From contig JACKEY010000008.1 of the NCBI GenBank assembly GCA_020632755.1, forward strand, positions 1-64,000: a DNA stretch of 64,000 nt. Reading direction: 5' to 3'. The notes under the pieces were generated by a model. It was given only the letters and a program-made list of their open reading frames with translations. It was not told the DNA's origin and did no database searches. Below, in pieces: positions 58,663 through 64,000 of the stretch (positions are counted from its first letter, which is position 1; every line of letters starts with the position of its first letter). The position numbers and the translations under genes are program-made. This stretch comes from Alphaproteobacteria bacterium (GTDB lineage: Bacteria > Myxococcota_A > UBA796 > UBA2385).

Positions 58663-59162
58663 CGAGCGCCGGTGTCGTCCCCACCGTCCGAGGACGGGGG
58701 AGGACCGTGATCGCCGCCGAGGCAGTCTTCGGTGTTGTCGACCTCGATCTCGATGGTGCTCTCGTAGTCGAGGAGGCTGTGGTCGTTGAGCGCGAGCTGT
58801 ACGGTCAGGATGTGGGGCTCCGCGCCGGCGCCTTCGTGGTCGAGCTGCACCAGGCCCCACTCCTCGACGAAGTTGGTCAGGTAGTCCGACCCGTCGAACA
58901 GGTGCCAGTGGCCCTCGTCCGCCGGCACGTCGGTCGTGCCGTTGAAGTCCACGACGTCGAAGTTGTCGATGTCGAGCACCATCACGAACTCGGGGCAGAT
59001 GGTCACCGAGCTGCTGGTGAAGGGGAAGACGATCCGGACCGAGGGCTCGCCGTTGTCGCCGGACCCGCTGCTGCCGGTGTCGCCACCGGGCAGGGGAGGC
59101 GGCGCGCAGGCAGCGCACAACAAGGGCAGGGACAGCAGGAAGGCGGCGGGGAGAGGACGCAT
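58659..59162 (-). CDS. Lipoprotein, first gene of the kinase operon
   Basis: 167 residues. Signal MRPLPAAFLLSLPLLCAAC. The mature domain (PSVRIVFPFTSSSVTICPEFVMVLDIDNFDVVDFNGTTDVPADEGHWHLFDGSDYL) resembles secreted DUF4399-like or Ig-like domains with the HWHLFVDG-type core. TATGCT lies 6 nt before the ATG. Transcribed with the kinase and the barrel-like protein, so it may be the extracellular input. Confidence 0.72.
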   Translation of the reverse strand: MRPLPAAFLLSLPLLCAACAPPPLPGGDTGSSGSGDNGEPSVRIVFPFTSSSVTICPEFVMVLDIDNFDVVDFNGTTDVPADEGHWHLFDGSDYLTNFVEEWGLVQLDHEGAGAEPHILTVQLALNDHSLLDYESTIEIEVDNTEDCLGGDHGPPPSSDGGDDTGAR

Positions 59163-59168
59163 GGGCCC

Positions 59169-59174
59169 AGCATA
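59169..59174 (-). promoter_or_regulatory. -10-like TATGCT, leaderless start of the kinase operon
   Basis: CTATGCT-GGGCCC-ATG: 6 nt between box and start codon; no Shine-Dalgarno. Confidence 0.5.
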
Positions 59175-59335
59175 GTGCGGGGCGCAGCGGCCCTCACCCG
59201 TCAATGCACGTCATCTCCGCACCGGCCGCGCCCTCGAGGCACGTGCGGACCGGCGATCCGGCGGCCGGCCACTATCTCCTCGCCAGCCCCGGCCCGACGG
59301 GTGAAGGGGCGCGGCGCCGCGGCTCCTCCCCCCCC

Positions 59336-60253
59336 ATGCCTGGCGACGAGGGCACCGTGCTGCACTCCGAAGTGACCGAAGAGGTCTGGTCCGACATCCG
59401 CGAGCACGCCCGGCTGCTCGGCGACCATGCGCGGACCGACGGGCTCATCGCCTTCCTGGGCCGCCACGCCCCCGGCAAGGACGTGCTCGAGGTCGGCTGC
59501 GGGACCGGCATGCTGTCCTGTGTCGCAGCGCGCCTGGGGGCCCGCAAGGTGCTGGCCGTCGAGCGCACCGCCGTCGTCGAGCACGCCCGCCAGCTGGTCA
59601 AGGCTGCCGGCCTGCAGGACATCGTCGAGGTCGTCCAGTCCGACATCGAGCTGCTCGAGCCCGAGCCCATGGACCTCGTGTTCAGCGAGCTGCTCAACGC
59701 CGATCCCTTCGCCGAGGGCATCCTGGACGCCATGAACGCCGCGGCCCGCTGGGTGCGCCCCGGCGGCATCCTGGCCCCCCACCGCATCGACCTGCACGTC
59801 GCGCTCATCGCCGCGGCCGATGCCGACGCCGAGTTGGCCGAGGGCCGCCGCGCCGTCCGGCGGCTGGGCGAGAAGTACGACCTGCCCGTCGCCGCCATCC
59901 TCGACGCCATCAACCAGTCGCCGCGGTCCCGCAACACCGCCAGCTGGGTCGAGCTCCGGTCGACCGCCGCGCTCGCGTGGTCCGGGGACCTCGCGCTCTA
60001 CCGGCCGCCCGCCGCCTGCACCCGCGTGACCGTCACCCCCACCGGCAGCGGCCGCGTCTCCGGCGCAGCCCTGTGGTTCGCCGCGCCCTACGACGACGAG
60101 CTCGTCCTGGCCAACGAGCCCCAGGAGCCCGGCCACTGGGGCATCTTCACCGTGACCTGGCCCCACCCCATCCGGGTCGAGAAGGGCAAGCCCGTCTCCC
60201 TGGACGTGTTCCTGGACGACGAGCACGGCGTCGACATCAGCGTCGCCGACTGA
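59336..60253 (+). CDS. PRMT-like SAM-dependent methyltransferase
   Basis: 305 residues from ATG 59336. Motif I DVLEVGCGTGMLSCVAARLGA and post-I LAVERT define the SAM site; DLVFSELLNADPFAEGILDAMNAAARWVRPGGILAP stands where protein arginine methyltransferases carry the double-Glu loop, but only one Glu is visible in SELL. The C-terminal beta-barrel (LWFAAPYDDELVLANEPQEPGHWGIFTVTWPHPIRVEKG, ...SLDVFLDDEHGVDISV) agrees with PRMTs. The substrate may be protein or small molecule. Confidence 0.75.
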   Translation: MPGDEGTVLHSEVTEEVWSDIREHARLLGDHARTDGLIAFLGRHAPGKDVLEVGCGTGMLSCVAARLGARKVLAVERTAVVEHARQLVKAAGLQDIVEVVQSDIELLEPEPMDLVFSELLNADPFAEGILDAMNAAARWVRPGGILAPHRIDLHVALIAAADADAELAEGRRAVRRLGEKYDLPVAAILDAINQSPRSRNTASWVELRSTAALAWSGDLALYRPPAACTRVTVTPTGSGRVSGAALWFAAPYDDELVLANEPQEPGHWGIFTVTWPHPIRVEKGKPVSLDVFLDDEHGVDISVAD

Positions 60254-60323
60254 CCGGGCTGCCCACGGTGCGGCGGGCCCACAGGCGGCCGCGCCGGCGC
60301 GGAACAGCGAGCCGCAGCGCGGT

Positions 60324-61346
60324 TCAGCTGGCCTTCGGGCGCTCCACCCGACCGTCTGCGTGGCGGGCGAAGCGCGTGTCTTCGTCGCCGTGCGTCGGGT
60401 CGGAGCGGTCCCAGGGCCAGCCGCCGAAGCGGGTGCGCTGGTAGTCCGTGTAGGCCTGCTGCAGCTCCGCACGGGTGTTCATCACGAAGGGACCCTGCTG
60501 GGCCACCGGCTCGCCGATCGGTCGCCCCTGCAGCAGCAGCAGCTGGGACTCGGCCGGGCCGTTCTGCAGCGTCACCGCCGCGTCGCCGCGGAGCTGGAAG
60601 GCCGTCTTCGGCGCCCCGTGCCGGTCCGCGACCCGCACCCCGTCCCCGTCGAACAGGTACAGCACCCGGCCCGTCTCCTTGCCGGCGGGAGGCAGGGTGA
60701 AGGTCGCGTCGGGGGCCATGCGCAGGGTCCAGATCGCCACGTCGCTGTCGGGCTTGCTGGCCCACGAGTCCGGCGGCGGCGCGGGCGGCCGGGCGCCGCC
60801 GAAGGCGCCGGCGATCACCTCGAGCTCGGTCTCGCGGCCCTGGGCGTCCGCCAGCCGCAGCGTCGGCACGTCCGGGGCCCACAGCATCGTGTAGGACGGG
60901 TCGACCATCTTGTCGGCCGCCGGCAGGTTCAGCCAGATCTGGAACAGCTCCAGCGGGTTGTCGCGGTCCTGGTGCACCAGCGGGAACATCTCCGCGTGCT
61001 GGATGCCGCGACCGGCCGTCATCCACTGCACGTCGCCGCGGCCGTAGCGGGCGGCCGCACCCAGCGAGTCGGCGTGGTCGACCAGCCCGCGGCGCACCAC
61101 CGTCACCGTCTCGAAGCCGCGGTGCGGGTGCGAGGGAAAGCCCGGGATCGTGCGCCCGTGGTACATCCGCCAGCCGTCGCGGACCTGGAAGTCGCTGCCC
61201 AGGTCGCGGCCTGCCAGCGAGGCCGCCGGCGCCAGCGCCCCGTCACCGCGCGGGTAGGCGTCGTCGTGGTGCACGCAGAACAGGAAGGGGTCGAGGGTCG
61301 GCCACTGGAAGCCCAGGGGCACCGTGGCCAGCACGGGATCGGACAT
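60324..61346 (-). CDS. Pirin-family bicupin
   Basis: 340 residues. The N-terminal cupin has the metal ligands FPSHPHRGFETVTVVRRGLVDHADSLG and the following GDVQWMTAGRGIQHAEMF; the C-terminal cupin is LPPAGKETGRVLYLFDGDGV. Bacterial pirins bind iron, and some show quercetinase activity or modulate metabolism. The ATG at 61346 was chosen because upstream codons run into the non-coding 31-bp repeats. Confidence 0.9.
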   Translation of the reverse strand: MSDPVLATVPLGFQWPTLDPFLFCVHHDDAYPRGDGALAPAASLAGRDLGSDFQVRDGWRMYHGRTIPGFPSHPHRGFETVTVVRRGLVDHADSLGAAARYGRGDVQWMTAGRGIQHAEMFPLVHQDRDNPLELFQIWLNLPAADKMVDPSYTMLWAPDVPTLRLADAQGRETELEVIAGAFGGARPPAPPPDSWASKPDSDVAIWTLRMAPDATFTLPPAGKETGRVLYLFDGDGVRVADRHGAPKTAFQLRGDAAVTLQNGPAESQLLLLQGRPIGEPVAQQGPFVMNTRAELQQAYTDYQRTRFGGWPWDRSDPTHGDEDTRFARHADGRVERPKAS

Positions 61347-61505
61347 CGGAAGCTCCGAAGCGGGGGACGCCAGAGAAGTATCCGCGAGGGCGTCGCCGGC
61401 GAGGGGCACGCGATGGAACGGTGGGGTGCGAGAGGGGGTGGCCGTCGGATCCGGTCGTCGCGGGTGGGCGTCGGGACGGCCGGCACCGCGGGTCGGCGTC
61501 GGGAC

Positions 61506-61866
61506 GGTCGGTGGGGATACCCGGCGCGTCCGTGACGGTCGGTGGGGATACCCGGCGCGTCCGTGACGGTCGGTGGGGATACCCGGCGCGTCCGTGACGG
61601 GCGGTGGGGATACCCGGTGCGTCCGTGACGGGCGGTGGGGATACCCGGCGCGTCCGTGACGGGCGGTCACGCTGCGCCGCGGTATCCCGGGGTCCCGTCA
61701 CGCTCGGCCCCGGTATCCAACGCCTCCGTCACGCTCGGCCCGGGTATCCAACGCCTCCGTCACGCTCGGCCCCGGTATCCAACGCCGACGTCACGCTCGG
61801 CCCGGGTATCCAACGCCGACGTCACGCTCTGCCCCGGTAGCCGCCGCGTACGTCCCGCCGGCGCCC
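61506..61866. repeat. Inverted pair of 31-bp tandem-repeat arrays (5 + 6 units)
   Basis: Units with core GGATACC start at 61506, 61537, 61568, 61599 and 61630; units with core GGTATCC start at 61681, 61712, 61743, 61774, 61805 and 61836. All are exactly 31 bp. The second array is the reverse complement of the first, diverged at some positions, and the cores are symmetrical about 61663, where GTGAC-GGGCG-GTCAC marks the centre. The whole forms an imperfect palindrome of more than 300 bp between tetR and the pirin gene. No gene was found in 61347-61868. Confidence 0.9.
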
Positions 61867-61868
61867 GC

Positions 61869-62531
61869 TCACCCCGTCGTCCACCCCCGGGCCGCAATCC
61901 CAGCGGCGAGCCGGGCGGGCACGTCCGCGATGAGCGCATCGGCGTCCAGCGCCCCGCCGCGGAGTGGGAGCGGGCCATCGATGAGCAGCGAAGCGAGGCC
62001 GTGCACGGTGCTCCAGGCCAGCACGAGCACCGGCTCGGCGTAGTCGCCGTAGAGCACGCCGTCGTCGACCATGGCCGCGACGACCGTGCGGAGCACGTCC
62101 AGCGCGCGCCCACCGGCCCGCTGCACCTCGGGATGGGTCGCGGAGACCAGATCGGGCCGGAACAGCAGCCGGTAGCTGCCCGGGTGGGCGACGGCCCACT
62201 GCACATAGGCCCGCCCGGCAGCGCCCAGCCGGGCCACGCCGTCCCCCGCGGTCGCCGCCCCCTCGAGGGCGTCGGCCAGGCCGTCGAAGCCCTCGGCCAC
62301 CAGGGTGGCCAGGATCTCCTCGCGGTTCTCGAAGTGCTTGTAGGGCGCCTGGTGGCTGACGCCGGCGGCACGCGCCACGGCGCGGATCGAGAGCCCCGCG
62401 ACGCCGTCGCGCTCGACCACCACGAGGCTCGCGTCCAGGACCCGGCGGCGGAGGGGATCGGCAGCGGCCGAGGCGTCCCCGTCGGAGCGTTCCGCGGGGA
62501 GGGTGGGGTCGTGAGGAGGAGCAGCGGACAT
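61869..62531 (-). CDS. TetR-family transcriptional regulator
   Basis: 220 residues from ATG 62531 (GTG two codons earlier is possible). HTH: LRRRVLDASLVVVERDGVAGLSIRAVARAAGVSHQAPYKHFENREEILATLVAEGF. The C-terminal domain matches the TetR_C_33/WHG-type group. It is divergent from a small membrane protein gene and is separated from it by three dyad-arranged half-sites, the probable operators. Confidence 0.88.
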   Translation of the reverse strand: MSAAPPHDPTLPAERSDGDASAAADPLRRRVLDASLVVVERDGVAGLSIRAVARAAGVSHQAPYKHFENREEILATLVAEGFDGLADALEGAATAGDGVARLGAAGRAYVQWAVAHPGSYRLLFRPDLVSATHPEVQRAGGRALDVLRTVVAAMVDDGVLYGDYAEPVLVLAWSTVHGLASLLIDGPLPLRGGALDADALIADVPARLAAGIAARGWTTG

Positions 62532-62572
62532 CGGCACGCTCGGGGGGACGGGGAGGCGATCGCGAGAGGGGG

Positions 62573-62609
62573 TTGACAGTGTCTACCTCGCCAAGGTAGA
62601 CGCTGTCAA
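62573..62609. promoter_or_regulatory. TetR operator 1, embedded in face-to-face -35 elements
   Basis: Arms TTGACAGTGTCTACC and GGTAGACGCTGTCAA (one mismatch) around a 7-bp spacer. The outer ends are TTGACA on each strand, a consensus -35 pointing into the dyad for the divergent promoters. A regulator bound here would shut both genes. Confidence 0.78.
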
Positions 62610-62613
62610 CACC

Positions 62614-62630
62614 GGTAGACACTGTCTACC
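62614..62630. promoter_or_regulatory. TetR operator 2
   Basis: GGTAGACA-C-TGTCTACC, a perfect 8-bp dyad around one base, immediately upstream of the AAGGAG ribosome-binding site of the membrane protein gene. It repeats the half-site of operator 1. Confidence 0.8.
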
Positions 62631-62645
62631 TCGCAAGGAGCCGCC

Positions 62646-63083
62646 ATGTCCCCCGTCCTCCTCCCCGCCGCCGTCTCCGCCCTGCACATCCTGGGGGTCG
62701 CGCTCGGCCTGCTAGGCATCGTCAACCGGGCGCGGGCCCTCGCCGCCTTCGACATGCCCGCGGCCCTGCGGGCGGACAACGCCTGGGGCATCTCCTTCCT
62801 GCTGCTGGTCGGGACGGGCCTGGCGCGGGCCTTCGCGGGCCTCGAGAAGGGCAGCGACTTCTACCTGGGCAGCGCGGCCTTCCACGCCAAGCTGGGGCTG
62901 GTCGCCCTGCTGCTGCTGGTCGAGCTGTGGCCGATGATCACCCTCATCCGCTGGCGGCTGAAGCCGCAGCTGCGCGACGCTGCCGTGGCCCGCCGCATGG
63001 CGACCCTGAGCCGGATCGAGGTGGGGCTGTACGTGCTCATCCCCTTCGTCGCCGCCGCCATGGCCCGCGGCATCGGCAGCTGA
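62646..63083 (+). CDS. DUF2214-family small membrane protein
   Basis: 145 residues with four membrane helices (about 7-27, 46-66, 78-98, 121-141). The sequence LHILGVALGLLGIVNRARAL...AWGISFLLLVGTGLARAF...KGSDFYLGSAAFHAKLGLVALLLLVELWPMITLIRWR matches DUF2214. AAGGAG lies 5 bp before the ATG. Control by the divergent TetR is likely from the two operators. Confidence 0.83.
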   Translation: MSPVLLPAAVSALHILGVALGLLGIVNRARALAAFDMPAALRADNAWGISFLLLVGTGLARAFAGLEKGSDFYLGSAAFHAKLGLVALLLLVELWPMITLIRWRLKPQLRDAAVARRMATLSRIEVGLYVLIPFVAAAMARGIGS

Positions 63084-63163
63084 GCGCCGCGCGGTGACAT
63101 CGGCAGCCGACGCCCGCGCCGCGGCCGGGACCCGGCAGGGCACACCGCCGCGGCCTCGGCTGC

Positions 63164-64000
63164 TCAGGCCCCGCCCTCTGCGCGAATCTCGATCAGCACC
63201 AGCCCGTCGTCGTGGTGCCGCGCGAACAGGCGCAGCACGCCGTCGTACTCGCCGGCGGCGTAGATGTGCTGGATGCCATACAGCCCGGGCCCGACCGCCC
63301 GGTTGCGGCTGTCGCACAGGTCGGCCGGCAGGCTCCAGGCGTCGCCCTCCCAGCGGATGAGCACGCGGTTGGAGGTGTCGAAGTCGAAGGCCCGGTCCTC
63401 GCCGACCCACAGGCGAACCTGCGTGGCGTCGACGCCGAAGCGCCCGCCGACGGACGGCAGGGTGGCGACCTGCAGCCAGCCTTCGTCCTGCCACTCGTAG
63501 ACCCAGGTCTCGTGGGAGGGCCAGCTGCGCTCCATGGGCATGGGGCTGGCGTCGGCGGCGATGGTCAGGCGCAGGCGCCCGGCCGGCGTGACCCAGAGGT
63601 CCGCCAGGATGGGCAGCCAGCCCTCGAAGGCGGCGACCTCGGGCGGGGTCGGCAGCACCCGCACGGCATCGGTGGCGAGGTCGACAGCGACGACCTGCCG
63701 CTCACGACCGGTGATGGACCGCAGCAGGAAGAGCGTGTCATCGAGCTCGACGCCGTCGACGACGCCCTTGGGGGCGACGTCGGGACCGAGCTTCCGCACG
63801 GTCTGGTCGGCGCCGTCGAAGCTGAGGATCCGCCCGCTGCCGCCGACGACGAGGTGCACGCGGTCGACGCCCTGGACGAGGGTCGGCGGCATGTTCTCGG
63901 GGTTGACCAGCAGCAGGCTCTCGCCGTCCTCGACGCGGCGGAGCCACCAGGCGTTCTTCGGGCCCTGGGAGGCGTCGCGGGCGACGACGACGGCCGCGCC
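63164..64000 (-). CDS. Repetitive beta-strand protein, 5' end outside the window
   Basis: At least 278 residues; the frame is open to the right edge (AVVVARDASQGPKNAWWLRRVEDGESLLLVNPEN...). Repeated strands such as DRVHLVVGGSGRILSFDGADQTV, LFLLRSITGRERQVVAVDLATDAVRV and TQVRLWVGEDRAFDFDTSNRVLIRWEG suggest a beta-propeller. An ATG at 63892 is internal to the pattern, so it is not taken as the start. No family was recognised. Confidence 0.6.
   Translation of the reverse strand, partial: GAAVVVARDASQGPKNAWWLRRVEDGESLLLVNPENMPPTLVQGVDRVHLVVGGSGRILSFDGADQTVRKLGPDVAPKGVVDGVELDDTLFLLRSITGRERQVVAVDLATDAVRVLPTPPEVAAFEGWLPILADLWVTPAGRLRLTIAADASPMPMERSWPSHETWVYEWQDEGWLQVATLPSVGGRFGVDATQVRLWVGEDRAFDFDTSNRVLIRWEGDAWSLPADLCDSRNRAVGPGLYGIQHIYAAGEYDGVLRLFARHHDDGLVLIEIRAEGGA

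Noticed and set aside
60289..60302. Terminator between the PRMT-like and pirin genes
   Set aside because: CCGCGC/GCGCGG is self-complementary but has no loop or T tract; such GC palindromes are common in this sequence.
61506..61866. CRISPR array
   Set aside because: The 31-bp units are contiguous with no unique spacers, the second half is inverted, and there are no cas genes.

Overview
This is a very GC-rich stretch whose genes use G or C in nearly every third codon position. It carries many short-signal lipoproteins, proteins with MopE-type metal-binding repeats (VCDGVDxDCDG), FGE/SUMF1 domains, large multidomain Ser/Thr kinases, a kinase/ATPase/cyclase fusion and hybrid histidine kinases. 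Together these point to a member of the Myxococcota (Deltaproteobacteria in the old sense). That is an inference from gene content; there is no rRNA or other marker in the window. No tRNA, rRNA, insertion sequence, prophage or CRISPR array was seen.

Layout. 1-6.3 kb: the 5' end of a GT-C membrane glycosyltransferase gene occurs twice as a perfect 168-bp direct repeat (2-169 and 6166-6333). Between the copies lie an AbiEi/AbiEii antitoxin-toxin pair, a broken third frame and a MopE/FG-GAP lipoprotein. 6.4-12.5 kb: an amidase with a frameshift, small exported proteins, a helix-hairpin-helix plus P-domain lipoprotein and an M64 peptidase. 12.4-22.6 kb: a 1,734-residue kinase/ATPase/GAF/adenylate cyclase, a kinase-SUMF1 protein, and a BlaI/M56 peptidase/lipoprotein operon with a clear operator. 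22.6-26.4 kb: a dehydrogenase with a divergent LysR regulator, an AraC regulator and an SDR. 26.4-30.7 kb: a seven-gene operon of secreted proteins joined mostly by ATGA/GTGA overlaps. 30.8-36.2 kb: lipoprotein, GNAT, HExxH protein, sulfotransferase with a poly-G/poly-C tract, and a second MopE/FG-GAP lipoprotein. 37.3-42.6 kb: a signalling operon (double histidine kinase, PilZ-methyltransferase, REC-kinase). 42.7-47.8 kb: class II DAHP synthase, FGE lipoprotein and an APC permease with an EIIA-like tail. 47.9-54.5 kb: hydrolase, selenoprotein, phosphoesterase, orphan DNA methyltransferase, and a GntR-regulated ABC transporter. 54.6-64 kb: DUF4336-like protein, kinase operon, PRMT-like methyltransferase, pirin, a large inverted array of 31-bp repeats, TetR with its operators, and a truncated gene.

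The main hidden signal is a pair of genes (26751-27491 and 49093-49581) that each look like two short reading frames split by UGA. In both the frame is continuous across the UGA, the flanking protein is conserved (WYFxHAT-U-xYC-RSQ), and a hairpin starts exactly 10 nt after the UGA with the geometry of a bacterial SECIS. They are predicted to be secreted, lipid-anchored, thioredoxin-like selenoproteins with a UxYC active site.

Other cross-cutting signals: a -10-like TAnnnT element sits 6-9 nt upstream of many start codons, implying leaderless mRNAs, several of them for lipoproteins. Two genes have intact lipoprotein signal peptides but only CTG as a possible start codon. Two tandem-repeat arrays have periods (31 and 52 bp) close to whole numbers of DNA helical turns.
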